Source: Sciurus carolinensis (lineage: Eukaryota; Chordata; Mammalia; Rodentia; Sciuridae). Taken from it: a stretch of 64,000 bases of DNA. The stretch is from NCBI RefSeq assembly GCF_902686445.1, contig NC_062225.1, positions 94,042,581 to 94,106,580 on the forward strand. Reading direction: 5' to 3'. A model generated the notes under the pieces. That model was not told where the DNA came from. It did no database searches and worked only from the letters and a program-made list of their open reading frames with translations. Of the stretch, positions 1-12,495 are shown piece after piece; within the stretch, counting starts at the first letter, position 1, and every line of letters begins with the position of its first letter. The translations under genes and the position numbers were made by a program.

Positions 1-2727
1 TCTGCTGTTCTACTTGTTGGAAACTGAAGTTCCCTCTCCCGTTTTAAAAGCTATTTTTTAGCCTTCTTTAGGTTTTTCTGCAGCAAGGCGTAGTAAACAT
101 ATAGCAGTCAGAGTGAGTGCTGCGGACTCGCCTGCTCAGGTTCTACGCTCGCTCTGGCAGGACTGGGCCCAGGCCTTCTCTGCTCCTCTCGCCTGCTGCT
201 GCTGCGTTGGCGGACCTCTGCTTCCGTGCTGTGCCCGCCGTGACCAGCCTGTGGCCCACATCGTGTGGGGAGTTGGGGTGCTCTGGGTTGGGCGGCTCTT
301 CTTGGAGATTCTGCCAGAAGCCTGTGGTAGCTTATGCCACGAGTGTCCCTTCTGTTTTGTCCATGGCTGCCTGCTGACCACAAAGGCAAGTTGCATAGTT
401 GTCACCAACTGTTCACATCCGGCTGTTTGGGACCATGTTTGCTCTGACAGTGACACAGTGTCCCGGCTCCATCTGAAGCTTCGCCATGCGCAACCCTGGC
501 CTCCGGGCCTCCATGGGAGGGGAGGGAGTGTGGGCACTGTGTCTGGTCTCATGTCCAGCCTAGAGGCTGGACCCTAGGAGAGGCCTGAGCTGGTGCCCAC
601 AGAAGGGATGTGCCATGCCGTGCCGCCTCCACGGTTCCTTCTCCGTTTGTACTCTCCTGGGCAGGTGCTACTGGGGGCGTGTGTGGCATGGCTCTGGGCC
701 CTTTACCCTCCTGGGGAGGCCCCCCTGCTCGCCCTGTTGTGGGTGCTCCTTTGGCATCTGCCATGCCTTGGACTGCGTGTACCATCTACCTGCTGCAAGC
801 TCAGCTCCTGACGTGGGAGGCTGCAAATAGCACAAGCACTAGATTAAGTGGGAAGCCATCCTCCTGGTGAGCAGAAGGGCGTGGCTGCTGGTCTGGGGAC
901 TAAAGGCACATGCTTGATGGGCAGCCGCCCAGTGCGATGGCCTGTGTTCGGCTGAGGTAGTCTCCGTGGCCAGGACCCGTGGATCCAGCCGGTTGCTCAC
1001 TGAAGACGTTTCTGCAGGCGTGAGTCAGTTGTGGGTTTGGCTTCAGCCTGCCTTGCGTATTTGTGGAGGTGGTGGTGAGGTGGCGAAGGGTGAGGGGAAC
1101 CAGGAGGACTCCTTGATTTTCGGGTCAGCTGTGCGGCTGAACAGTCTTGCTTAGGTGTGAACTGTGTGTCTGCTGCTGCCGCGTGCCAGGGATGCGCTCT
1201 GCCTGCCGGCCAGGGGCCTGCGCTCTTCCTGCTCACTCGCTGTGGTCTGCCGTGGGCACGCCTTGTAGGGACTTGGGGAGGGAGCCGTGCGCCCTGCGTT
1301 CGTCGCACCCACCTCCTGCCGCCCTGGCGTTGGCCGTGGCACAGTTGTGTCAGAGTGAAGCAGGGGCTGAGCAGCCTGCTCCGGGCCTCAAGCTGAGGAA
1401 TCACGAAGCTTGCCCTCTGACCCACGGATTGCACCATCCTGTTTATTTATCTTTTGCAACGTATTTTTTAAAAAATTTGTTTGCATGTTGTACACGTGCA
1501 TAGTGGAAAAATTTGAAAATACAGATAGAACGAATGATTCACATTCCTATGACCAAAGTATCAGCCTGTTGGGCTTTTCCCCCAGATCCTCTGCCTGTGT
1601 GGATCACATATCAATGCTGGGGTGGTGAGGCACTCCTGCCGTGTCCCTTGTGCCTTTGAAACCTGGCGATGTGCTGTGGTCATGGGTGCCCGGTGTTGGA
1701 GCTGCACACAGGAGCCTTGTCTTTTTCTTTCATTTGCAGTGCTGGGGTGGAACATAGGATCTGAGGTGTGCTAGGAAGTGCAGCCAATGAGCATCAGCCC
1801 TGGCCCCTGTGTCCTTACCGTTAGTGGCCACATAGTATCTATTCGTTTGGAATTGCCACATTTACCTATGGAACATTTATTACAGGTCATTTCCTTGTTT
1901 CCGTTTTTTTCCTCCTGTAAACAGGGGTGCATCTGTGTGCATTGTCTTGTCTGTGTCTCTCTGGATTATTTCAGAGTGTGCTTCCATAACCTCTGTGGCT
2001 TGAATCCACACCAGGGATCCTGGTGGGCATCCTATGGGGTCCGGAGTCGGCTTCCTGCCTGGGTCCTGGGTGGAATTTTCCTGAGGACCGCCATCCCTGT
2101 TAGCTGAGCCTGGTTGTCTGCAATGTTAGCAGCATAGATCCCCCGGGGTGAGCCTGTGGCAGGCGAGGGTGAGTGCGGGGAGGGCCACCATGCCGCTGGT
2201 GTGGGACACTGTCTTGGCACCAGCTGAGCTTGCCTGGTGAGCTCTCTGTGGTCATCGGATGCCTTGGCTTTGTGTGCCCTGAGAACTACACTGACCACCA
2301 CACTTGGTGGACAGCTCAGTCTTCACTCTGTGGCCCTGTGGTTCCCATTGCATGGATGTTTCTTGTGTGGTTTCTGCCCCATGGTTGTCTGCTTCTGCTG
2401 AACAGTGGTCACACCAGGCTGAAGAACCTGCAGGGAGAAGACCCTGGATATCAGGTAGCTCTGCGCCCTGCCTTCTGCTCCAGGTTGATCTTCGCGTTTG
2501 TTTCTTGCTGTCTGTTGGAGTCACATTCCGGGACACTGAATGGGGGAGCACTGAGCCCCTGCTGCTGGAGGAGCTGCAGTTGAGGCTCCGTCCATCTCTG
2601 GTCTCAGAGTTTTTATCAGCAACCCATAAATGATCTTCTTGTGTGTGCCTTGTGCCTGCTCGTTGTTGATCGTGAACATTGAATGCACGGCCAAGAGCAA
2701 AGCTGCTCACCCACAAGGAAGCTGTAT
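1..2727. other. PXDN intron 1, first part: no gene seen
   Basis: Mostly GC-rich unique sequence with short overlapping frames on both strands and no domain I recognise. About 1436-1560 and 1860-1990 are AT-richer. No CpG-island-like stretch and no match to the PXDN signal peptide or LRRNT exon. Assignment to PXDN intron 1 is inferred from the absence of exon 1 downstream of here. Confidence 0.6.
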
Positions 2728-2960
2728 TGGTCAGCTGTGTGTGGCTGTGACCAGAACACCTGACGCGGACAGCTTAGAGGCAGGAAGGTTGGGTTAGGGT
2801 TAGCTCCAGAGGTTTGGTCCATGGTGGGTCACTCCACTGCTCTTCCCAAGGTGAGGCAGGACTCCGTGAAGGGCGTGGCAGAGGAGGCTGCTCAGGACTG
2901 GACGGGCAGGATGCAGCTTCCTGGGCCTCCCCTCAGAGCCTCTGTTTGCCCGTCTGTGGG
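2728..2960 (-). mobile_element. MaLR-like LTR fragment, antisense
   Basis: TTGGTCAGCTGTGTGTGGCT, GTGACCAGAACACCTGAC, CAGAGGTTTGGTCCATGGTG and TCCACTGCTCTTCCC match, from memory, the reverse complement of a rodent MaLR-type (ORR1-like) LTR. It is diverged and has no clear ends. A short GGGTTAGGGTTAG lies inside it. Confidence 0.55.
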
Positions 2961-3954
2961 GGACAGAGGAGTGAATGTGTGTTCCTGAGATGCAGCTGGC
3001 ACTGTGGGCGTGTGTCCACTGTGGACTGATGTTGCTGAACTCTGGATTGCTCTGAAAGGCAAGTGTAAATGTGACAAATCCCACGGGGGGTGGGGCGTCC
3101 CGCGCAGGGCGTGGAGGGCGGGCGCAGGGGTGCCTGGATGTGGCAGGGGTGCTGTGGCAGTGCCTGCAGGACGCCATCCTTGCCTGATCTCAGGAGCTGA
3201 CTTTAATTAAGAGGAGGCTTAAGATGCAAACAGGAAGTCCACCAAGTATAGTCCAAGTGTGTCAGATTGGCAGTTCTCTCCAGCAGCCCAAGCCAGATGT
3301 TTGGAGACGTTTGATTTTTCCTTTTGAGCAGGGACGTAGGGAGCGCTCCATAATTGCGGGTGCCCTGCCCTTCCCTCCCAGAGCCCCTTCCTTATTTTTA
3401 GAAACAAGCCTCCTTTCTTAACGTGCCGCGTCAGCGTAGACCTCATGCAACTCCCTGACTAGGCATGAGGGGCAGAAACTGGAAATCCAGGCTCACTCCT
3501 AAGGAGGCTGGCCTTGGTAGAGGTGGACCTTTGACCTCAGCACTGACTGGACTCTTAGGTTCATACTTTCTCTTTCTGTACTGCAGTTTGTAGGCAGGCA
3601 GTTTCCTCTCTTGGAGTCGCAGGAAAGCCACGTGGTCTGGGGTCGCGGGAGCCTCTCTGCTGTGGTGGAGGGGCCTGCACCCCGTTCGCCCGTGCCATCA
3701 TGGCCTCCCTCCCCTCACAGCCGGGCGCAGTGGGTGAGGTGACGGTTGCTGCTTCCTGGGGTAAAGCAAATACTTCTGAAAGTTTATAAGAGGAACAGCT
3801 ATTAAAGTAGATAGTTAGTCATCACTGTTAATGTTTCAGACATGGGATGTTTATGTTGGCATGGCAACAGTGGACAAACATGCACATTGAATGCTTGTTT
3901 TCTTGTGTGTGTTTCTTATTGTGTAACCTTTTTAAGTTTGTGTGTGTCACCCCA
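2961..3954. other. PXDN intron 1 segment: no gene seen
   Basis: Unique-looking intronic sequence between a MaLR relic and the CATC satellite. The stretch 3190-3440 has balanced composition and no repeat resemblance, so it could be conserved non-coding DNA, but nothing in the sequence proves it. Confidence 0.5.
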
Positions 3955-4622
3955 ACCATTAACCATCCCACCCATCCATCCATCCATATGTCCATCCATC
4001 CACACATCCATACCTCCATCCATTTGTCCATCTTCCTAGTCACCCCGTACACCCACACACCCATCCATCCACACACCCATCCATCCATCCATCTGTTCAT
4101 CTTCCCAGTCACCACACATTCTCACATACCCACCCATCTATCCATGTCTTCATTCATCCATCCTTCCATCCACACACCCATCCATCCACACATCCATCCA
4201 TCCATCCATCTGTTCATCTTCCCAGTCACCACACATTCTCACATACCCACCCATCTATCCATGTCTTCATTCATCCATCCTTCCATCCATCCTTCCATCC
4301 ATCCACACATTCATCCATCCATTTGTCCGTCCTCCCAGTCACCCCACACATCCTTCCATCCATCCCTCCACCAACATGTTTTTCTATCTATCCATCCACC
4401 CATCCATCCATCCATCCATCCATCTGTCCATCCTCCCAGTCATACCACATACTCAGATACTTACCCATCTCTCCATCCATCCATCCATCCATTCATCTTT
4501 CCATCCATCCATCTATTCACCCATCTGTCCATCCATCTATCCATCCAACCATCCACCCCCCCACCCAAGCACCCACCCATACATCCATACATCTGCCCAT
4601 CCATCCACCCTGTATCCACCTG
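3955..4622. repeat. CATC-type satellite with a 117-bp higher-order repeat
   Basis: Dominated by CCAT/CATC tetranucleotides broken by CTGTTCATCTTCCCAGTCAC-type spacers. The spacer starting TGTTCATCTTCCCAG occurs at 4094 and 4211, with about 100 further matching bases, showing a 117-bp higher-order unit duplicated nearly perfectly. Further spacers near 4326 and 4428 are more diverged. The long frames here (His/Pro/Ser/Ile-rich) are artefacts of the tetranucleotide. Confidence 0.95.
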
Positions 4623-7600
4623 TCTGTCACACTGGAGTCCTTGTTAACTGTCAGTCCTGGTGCATGCAGCCCCTGTTGTTGGGCACTCCCTATTAGGAGG
4701 AGTCAGGCTGTGAGTGCACTCTGTGGTGGTGGAAGTACTCCGTTCTGCCATACTTGTGTCTCTTCCCTTGCTACCTTCTTCATGGTTTAAGAATAGGTTG
4801 GTGCCTAGCTACAGGGAGACAGAGGAGGAGACGCCTGTGGAAGGAGCTCTAGCAGTAGACCCAGAGGCCTTTCTCCTAAGCTCAGAATGCTGTGCTTTAA
4901 GATCCTGCTTCCTCGTTTCTCTTCTTAGCCTTAGCAGCCCTCTCTTGCTGTGAGGTCCTCTGGGTCTGGCATTCTTTCAGCTGGTTCCTAGGGAATGAAG
5001 CTCTACAGGAAAGGGTTGGTTGTTTTTTTCCAGTTTTCCAGGGGTCGTGCCTGGCTAGTGCCTGGCGCCCCACACACTGTGGGCTCTGCCTTCAGGCTCT
5101 CTTGTCCTCATTGGTAAGGGCTGTGTGGACACAGGGGGACACTAAGCTGGCCAGTGGTGGGCAGGAAGTGGACTGGGCCTGCTGACGGAGGGTCAGGACA
5201 GGGAACGCTTAGTGGTGATGGGGAATAAACAGGGAGCACAGCGGTGCAGGTAGAGAACTTCCTGGGAACCATTTTGGCCAAGATCCACTGTTTTTCAGGA
5301 GGCTCCCTTTGGGGGTGTCTCTGGGAGCCGCCCTGGCAGTTATCTCAGCGCGTCCTCAGAAATCCTCTCTGTCACAAGATGTTTCCCTTGTCCTGCCCTG
5401 TGGTTGGCTGGGGCTGTGTTCCCACGTTCCTAAGCACTGAGTCCGGGGAGCGGGAAGCCCCCAGCTCAGCTGCTGAGTGTTAGCTGCAGACACTGGATTC
5501 CATCATGACCGTTTCCTCGGGGGAGCTAATGAAAACACTCTTGGCCTGACTCGAGACTTAGAAGAGCAACAAGCCAAGGTCAGTTACTTCTTGGGTGTGA
5601 CTGGCCCAGCTGGGCACCCCTGCTAGCTGGCCGGGTTCTGGGTGAGCACCAGGGGCTCGGCTTGTTCCTTGGCTTGGCTGACCTGTCCGTGGGTCTCTGC
5701 TGCAGTGGCCTCTGTTGACGTGGTCCCTGTGAGTGGCAGTGTTCCCTGCAGTGAGCTGCTTCATCTCCGCGTGCCCGCTGCATTCCTGCCTTCTGATGGG
5801 AAGGGACTGCCTTAGCTCTGCTGCTGGCCTGTGAGGGTTGATTTTAGGGCCTCTGTAGGTGGGCCACGGCTCCCATTATGGGTTGGAGTTATTCTGGGTA
5901 TCTCTGGAAAGGTATTTTAAAGATGAGATTAACATTTAAATCAATAAACTGAGCAAAGCGGACAACTCTCTATAATGTGGTGGTCCTCACCCAATCAGTG
6001 AAGTCCTTGGAGAACAGAGGCGACCCCCAGCAGAGCAGGCATGGGGCAGCTCCTCCTGGGTCCCTGCTGCACGCCCAGCACATACTGACTTGCCAAGCCT
6101 CCCGCTCATGAGCCAGCCTCCTCGGCCTCCTCTCCTCCTGTGCCTATGGCTCTCCTCCTGCCCCTTGTATCCCCTTTCCCTCGCTCCTCTCCACACTGTC
6201 CGTTCACATCCTGTTGACTGTGACTCTGGGACCCTGACTAACAGTGTCCACCTGGTATGTCACATGACTTGGCCCTCCAGGCCAGCTGACAGGGTCTGGC
6301 TGGGCCCTGGCCTAGCACAGTGAGTATGTGCTATCCATGGTCAGTTACTCATGGTCAGGCTCAGCCCAGCACAGAAGCTGCCTCTTGGTAACCTGAGCCA
6401 GGAAATCCAGCAGCAGGCTGGGGGGCTGAAGCCAGAAGCAGAGACTGGGGTCCAGAGGGGCCTGGAGAGCAGAGTGGCTGGGCAGCAGAGAGGTGGCACT
6501 GGTGCAGGGCAAGGCTGCTGGGGCACGTCTGGCCAGAGAGCATCGGGGTCCTGCCTCTGCCACCCCATTCCCATGCAGCACGAGAGTCGTGCAAAGAGCG
6601 TTTATTTTGTGAACTCAAGAGAAGCTGGAAACACAGTTGGTGAAGGGAAGAGAGAGACCCCTCCTTTCTTATTAATAAGAAGTTAATTATTTTCTTCTTG
6701 TTACAGAAGCCACTCCTGGAGCAATATTCTAACAGTACGTCAGAACTGTCACCTGCAGCCGTCCCCTGGCACATGAGCTTCCTCCTTTCCCTCCCTGTGC
6801 ATCTGTCACTCGGTTCTTCATCACTTACCTATTTACATGAGAGGCCGGCAGGCACCGGGCCCTCCCAGGTCACGTTCGTCTCTGCCTGTGCCCGTCTCTG
6901 CCAGGTTTCTCTGTGTGCTCGTCACTGCGGGCACCTCTGTGTCTGAGGTCTGCCTGGGCCCCTGGGAGTGCTGGTTGGTGCATGTGGAGGTCTTTCTGCA
7001 GTCAGCTTGTCCTCTCCCCTGCTCAGTCCAGCGTCCTCCCCTGCTGAGTCCTATCCTAACCAGCCTGCACTGCGGGTGCCTCAGGCATCCCTGTCACAGA
7101 CCTTGAGTGGCCCCTCTTGGTCCCCTTTTCCAAACATGGCAGCAGACTGAGCCCGGGGAGCCGTGGTGCCTCTGCAGGGGCAGGGCAGGGGCCAGGGCCA
7201 GCACTCCACCCTGGGCCTTCCGCTGGGCCCTGCCTTTGGCTCACATGCCTGCCTGCACCCCTCTTGCTGGGATCCCCCCTGGCCTAGCGAGCAGGCTGGG
7301 AGTGTCGGCCAGGTCTGGGGCTGTGAGGCCGGCACTGTGGCAGGGTCACGGACTGCCCCTCCCTGGAGCGCTCACCCTGAGCCTCCTGGCCAGGGACCCT
7401 CACTGAGAGGGCCTCGTGGGGAGCCTGCGGGGCCTCCCCTGCTGCCCTGCTGCCGGCCGGGCCTTCTCAGGGAGGTCCTGACAGTTGGGGTCTGAGAGGG
7501 ATGAGGAGGCGCTGGCCGCCTCCCCGTGCAGCCCCGGGAGCCGGTGCCACGGGAGGGCAGGCGTGGAGCGTGTTGGTGCCAGTGACGCAGGAGGGCAGCT

Positions 7601-8877
7601 GTGTGCAGCCACTGCGTCCCGGCTCCCTCCTCCGTGCCTGGCCGTCAGCATGGTGGAGCCCAGTCCTGCTCTTGTTGGCCTGGGTCTTGCTGTTCGCCGT
7701 GCGGACTTTGCATCAGCACTGCCCACTCGCAGCTCAGGCACCTGCAGGGCCTTCACTGGTGTCAGGAGAATTCCTCTTTGGGGCAAAGTCCTGGCGGGCT
7801 GCTGGGAGGGCCCTGAACTTGGTTCACAGTCAGCAGGAGTCTGACAGCGCCATGGGCCCAGGGAGGCCCAGAAGGGGCCTGGAGGTTGCTGTCTGCACCT
7901 GGGCTGCCCCTGGCCAGGTGTGGAACAGTGTTTGTCATGGAGGTGGACAGTCAGGACCCCTGCGCTCTCTGCCCTCCTCTCGGCCACATTCTGACCTGGC
8001 AAACACGCCTCTGGTCAGCTGCTGCCCTGGGGCTGCCTCTCAGGCCCTGCACCCTTTCCTAGGGCAGTGCTGGGGCAGTGCAGGGCCTTTCCCCAGGGTA
8101 ACGGGCGGGCGAGGAGGCCGGAGGGAGGGCCGGCTGCCTGTGGGTTTGCAGAGGTCGGCGGCAGATGGAGCCCTAGGTCAGGTGGCACGTGCACGTGTGC
8201 TAGGGCCGGGCAGTGGGGCGGGCAGCGTGGCAGGTGCAGGGCAGATCAGCACGGCCGGTCAGTGCCTGGGCTTCCCACAGTGAATTAATTACTGCGGAGG
8301 TCGGTGGAGTGGACGGGCGGCCTGGTGACAGAGACACACCCAGGGACACACCCGCTCCAGGGACAGTCCCTTTCCACAGACAAGCTCTCCCTCGGCCATC
8401 TGCCTGGGTCACGGCTCATCCCCGCGGGGTCAGCAGGGATGGTCTCTGGTCTGGAGTTTGTTTTCCAGGAGGAGGGTACAGAGACGGGGCTGGTGGGGCA
8501 GGTGGTGGGGACCGTCCCTCTCCTGTGTGTACCCCTGCCTGTCCTTGCCGCGGGAGCCGGGGGCAGCTGCTGAGACCTCCGTGGTGTTCCAGCTGACTGC
8601 AGGTGCCCCAGAGAGGACAAAGCCCTGGATGAGACCGCAGCTGTGGCACCAGCTCACTGTCCACAGGCCAAGCCCCTTCCTCCTGGACCCGATCTCACCC
8701 ACCTGGGAATGGTGTCAGCATCTCCCGGCAGAGTCCGCATCAGAACAGCTCCGTCTTCCCATCCAGGCAAGGGTCTCGGCCAAGTCAGGGTGGGCGCTGT
8801 GGAGCCTCTGTGGGAGTTTCCATGTGCAGGGCCCAAGCCAGGGAGGGGTCTTAGGGCTCAGGGACTAGGGGTGAAGC

Positions 8878-8945
8878 CCCCTCCTGGTTCTACCCTTGGG
8901 CTGTGTGACTCCAGGAGAATCAGCTCACTTCTCTGGACTTTGAAC
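8878..8945 (+). mobile_element. possible MIR SINE fragment, sense
   Basis: TTGGGCTGTGTGACTCCAGG followed by ATCAGCTCACTTCTCTGGAC resembles the MIR core. Diverged, ends unclear. Confidence 0.45.
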
Positions 8946-9224
8946 TGTGCACTTGGTGGAAGATGATGGACAGGAGTTGGGTGTCCTCTGCTGGCTTTTG
9001 GGCCTCATGCTGGGGGCGTTGGTGTCCCTGTGGGGGTGGGGAAGGGGCAGAGGCATGCTGGCAGCAAGCCGGGGGACATGGTCCTCGGCTCAGAGTGTCA
9101 CTGCGGCTCAGGGGACCGCCACCGGGCTGCGTGCCAGCCCCTCGCTCCTGGACACGGCTTCCTGCCTTGCCACAGTGTGCTCTGCCTCCATCAGCTCTGC
9201 ACATGGCAGATCTCGTTTCGTTCA

Positions 9225-9330
9225 GTCCTCACCCCGACCCGTGAGGCGGGCGACACCTTCACCTTCATCACTTGGGTGAACTGGGGCTCTGGCAGGTCAA
9301 GGCTGGATGTCAGGGCCAGATAGGTAGCCA
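9225..9330 (-). mobile_element. possible MIR SINE fragment, antisense
   Basis: ACTTGGGTGAACTGGGGCTC followed by CAGGTCAAGG and GTAGCCAGGCCGGGAGTGAG resembles the reverse complement of the MIR core and 5' half. Weak match. Confidence 0.35.
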
Positions 9331-11236
9331 GGCCGGGAGTGAGCCCAGGCCTTCCCTGACTCTGTGGCCAACCTGCCGGCCAGCAGGGAGAAGGGTGAGG
9401 CCTGCCCAGGGCACTTCGCCTGGAGAAAACAGGTCGTGAACACGTTCACGGATGTAGGTCCCTGACCTCCTTCAACACCTCGGTTTTATATGCAGGGCCT
9501 TCAGTGGGCAGGCCTAGGTGGGGAGAGAAGTGGCCCTGGCAGGAGATGAAGCCACCCGTGCCCGGGCCTCTGGCCAGTGCTCCACAGTTCCTGACTCCTC
9601 TTCCCCCGGCTGCCCTCCGGAGCCTGTCTGGCTGCCACAGGCCGCGGAGCTGGAAGCCACACCCGTCCAGAGAGTGGGCAGGCCACTCTGGGCTGCTCTG
9701 CCCAGAGGTGAGTGGACATCCCGCCCGCACCCTGGTGTGCTCTTTCAATCAAACATGGTCACTGTGCACCTGTGTCCTGTTTTCAAAACAGGAAGACTTG
9801 TAGTTTCTCAGCACAAGCCGAGCTCCCATTTCCCGTCGCCTGGGACCGCTTTTGCAAGATTCTGCTCCCGACTCCGCGTTTTCTTGGCTATTTCTGATCA
9901 GGACATGCTGCCTGCTTACGTTTTGCAGCACCCTTTTTTGGGAATCCTGGATTTCAGGCTCAAGTGCAGCTGTGTGCTGGGACTCCTGTTTACTTAGAAA
10001 ATGAGCGCGGGACCCTTTCCCCTATGGCACTGCTGTTCTCGCCTGAACCCTGTTGGGGAGCTTTCTGGGACAGGATCGAAGACTTGGAGGAAGTCTACTG
10101 GTGCACAGTTGTAAAGTGTGACGTGTGACTCGAGTGTCACAAATACCCATAGTTACGATTGGAACAAAAGAGCCTGCAGTTGCCTGGCTCGTGGCTACCA
10201 GGTGACCTATCAGCATTCTGAGAACTACCACCCCTGAAAGTGGGGTAGCCTGTGAATTTATCTTTATTCTATAAATTCTGACACGTGGAAAGACACAGAT
10301 GTGTTTGGTTTATGTTAATAGCACAGTTCAGCTCATGATGGAGGGAAAAGTTAAATCCAACAGAACCAGGTTTACGATGTTCTAATTATTTAAATGCTAT
10401 GACACAAACTCAAATGACAGCAACTTATTAAGAAGGAAATATGTCACTCAGTTCCAGGGAGCTGCCCCTTCCTTCACTGTGGCTGATCACGAGCTCCCCG
10501 GCCTCTGCAGGAGCCGGCCCAGGTCTCTGCCTGATTCACCCCTGTCTTCTTTCTCAGTCGAGTATCTGCCCTCTGGCTGGTACCGGCCTTCTCTCACACT
10601 TTCTTTTTTGATTTGGAAATTTGTACTGAAGAGCCTCCTGCTTTTGCTTTCCTCTTCAATACTTCCACCAACCAGATTTCAGAGATACCCGAAGACGGCC
10701 CAGTTGAGTTGATTCAGCATCCTGCCTTGGGGAGCTGGGAGACCCGCCCTCAGGCTTGCCCTGACTCCAGCTCAGAGCAGAGCCCAGTTGCTGGGGAGCT
10801 ACAGCAGGTCAGTGGTCAGCATTGTGCCGTGGCTCTTGGCTCCCAGTGCAGTGGGAACCTGCTGTGCAGGGGCCGCGTGAGGGCCAGGCTGCCTGAGTGC
10901 CCAAGCCTCCCTGCCAGTTATTCCAGGCAGCAGGGCCTCATTTTATGCAGCCTAATCCCTGAGCAAACGCTGATGAAAGAGATGCTGATGGAGGCAGACG
11001 CTGGTGGAGCCCTGCTGGAGCAGGTCCCATGTCTGTGCCGCTGCTGGGCGGAAACTGACTCCCAGGTGCTGGGCCCCAGCTGGGCAGCATCGAGTACAAC
11101 TCTGATGGTGTGTCCCAAGCATCCATCGCCTCTTCCGCCTGATGGTCTTCTCCCTGGAATTCAAGACTGGCAGTACATGCAACTGAGGACTGGAAGTGTT
11201 GCCAGGGCCTCCCGCACTCCAGGAGCCAGAGTGCTT

Positions 11237-11930
11237 CCCATGGAGCACTCACAGATAGAGCCCTCTCCCTGTGGAGCACTCCATGATCTGGAGCACTCTC
11301 AATGAGAAGCACTCACACATCTGGAACCCTCTCCCTGTGGAGCACCCACTCGTGGATCTGGAGCACTCCCTGTGGCACACTCCATGATCTGGAGCACTCT
11401 CAATGAGAAGCACTCACACATCTGGAGCCCTCTCCCTGTGGAGCACTCCATGATCTGGAGCACTTCCCTGTGGGCACTCACTGATCTGGAGCCCTCTCCC
11501 TGTGAGCACTCCAGGATCTGGAGCACTCTCAATGAGGAGCACTCACACATCTGGAGCCCTCTCCCTGTGGAGCACCCACTCGTGGATCTGGAGCACTTCC
11601 CTGAGGAGCACCCACTCGTGGATCTGGAGCACTTCCCTGAGGAGCACCCACTCGTGGATCTGGAGCCCTCTCCCTGTGAGCACTCCAGGATCTGGAGCAC
11701 TCTCAATGAGGAGCACTCACACATCTGGAGCCCTCTCCTTGTGGAGCACCCACTCATGGATCTGGAGCACTTCCCTGAGGAGCACCCACTCGTGGATCTG
11801 GAGCCCTCTCCCTGTGAGCACTCCAGGATCTGGAGCACTCTCAATGAGGAGCACTCACACATCTGGAGCCCTCTCCTTGTGGAGCACCCACTCATGGATC
11901 TGGAGCACTTCCCTGTGAGCACTCACTGAT
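11237..11930. repeat. hierarchical GAGCACTC-type minisatellite
   Basis: Built from short units around GATCTGGAGCAC, GGAGCACCCACTC and GCACTCACACATCTGGAG. The marker CCAGGATCTGG lies at 11511, 11685 and 11823, giving higher-order steps of 174 and 138 bp. The 36-bp difference equals one extra copy of the unit containing GGAGCACCCACTCGTGGATC. No stop occurs in several frames, so frames of 138-207 codons appear on both strands. They have no independent support. Confidence 0.96.
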
Positions 11931-12350
11931 CTTAATGGCCACAACTAACGATATTTGTGGGCGATGTTTCGTCATGTGCGTGACATGCATGTTTGAGAGG
12001 GCCTTTCTTCCCAGCTCCCTTTGCAAGGCCTAGGCAGGCATGGCGGGTTTCCTCGTGTCTCCCAGAGGTGCTGAGCTCTGAACCATAGGCTGCCCTGCCC
12101 GGCCTGCAGTGCAGACCTGTTCCCACCTGGTGTGGCTTTGTGCTCACACCTGATGACACAGCTTTGCAGACGTTCTTCTCCAGATGTGGCTCAGTGAGGC
12201 CTCACCACAGCGTTTCTGGAGACCAGTGATAGGTGGTCTCCAGTGCCCAGGTCGGGCACTGTAGCGGTGGGTTAAGTTTGTCATACTGACCAGGACACTG
12301 GAAAGGGAAGTGGGGTTCTTAATCATTGTGTGGTTGTATGTGGATTCTGC
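11931..12350. other. PXDN intron 1 segment: no gene seen
   Basis: Unique-looking spacer between two tandem arrays. No recognisable element. Confidence 0.6.
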
Positions 12351-12495
12351 GGTCCTCACGGCAACCTGTGTGAACAGTCACAGCGGCCTTCTGGATCCGG
12401 GGTCCTCACGGCAACCTGTGTGAACAGTCACAGCGGCCTTCTGGATCCGGGGTCCTCACGGCAACCTGTGTGAACAGTCACAGTGGCCTTCTGGA
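12351..12495. repeat. 50-bp tandem triplication, near-perfect
   Basis: GGTCCTCACGGCAACCTGTG starts at 12351, 12401 and 12451. The first two units are identical over 50 bp; the third differs by CAGCGG to CAGTGG and then diverges at its end. Each of the first two copies ends in GGATCCGG. The low divergence points to a recent expansion. Confidence 0.97.

Larger units (their letters stand above)
4623..11236. other. PXDN intron 1 segment: no gene seen
   Basis: GC-rich from about 6900 to 9750, with many short open frames in all six frames and none with a recognisable domain, as expected for GC-rich non-coding DNA. AT-rich at about 10240-10450. Possible MIR fragments at 8878-8945 and 9225-9330. No promoter or exon supported. 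Confidence 0.55.

Noticed and set aside
2787..2803. Telomere-like GGGTTAGGGTTAG
   Set aside because: Only about two units, inside a MaLR-like LTR relic. Not enough for an interstitial telomeric site.
3847..4647. 266-codon open frame rich in His, Pro, Ser and Ile
   Set aside because: It is the CATC satellite read in frame. A tetranucleotide stays open in all frames.
7107..8596. Possible gene in the GC-rich block of intron 1 (frames of 100-260 codons)
   Set aside because: Frames overlap on both strands without domains. Composition alone explains the lack of stops, and there are no matching splice sites.
11299..11929. Open frames of 185 codons (+) and 207 codons (-)
   Set aside because: Both are translations of the GAGCACTC minisatellite on opposite strands. 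There are no splice signals or non-repeat coding flanks.
12351..12495. Considered as a CRISPR-like array because of regular repeats
   Set aside because: The units are directly adjacent with no unique spacers, and the window is mammalian. It is a plain tandem repeat.
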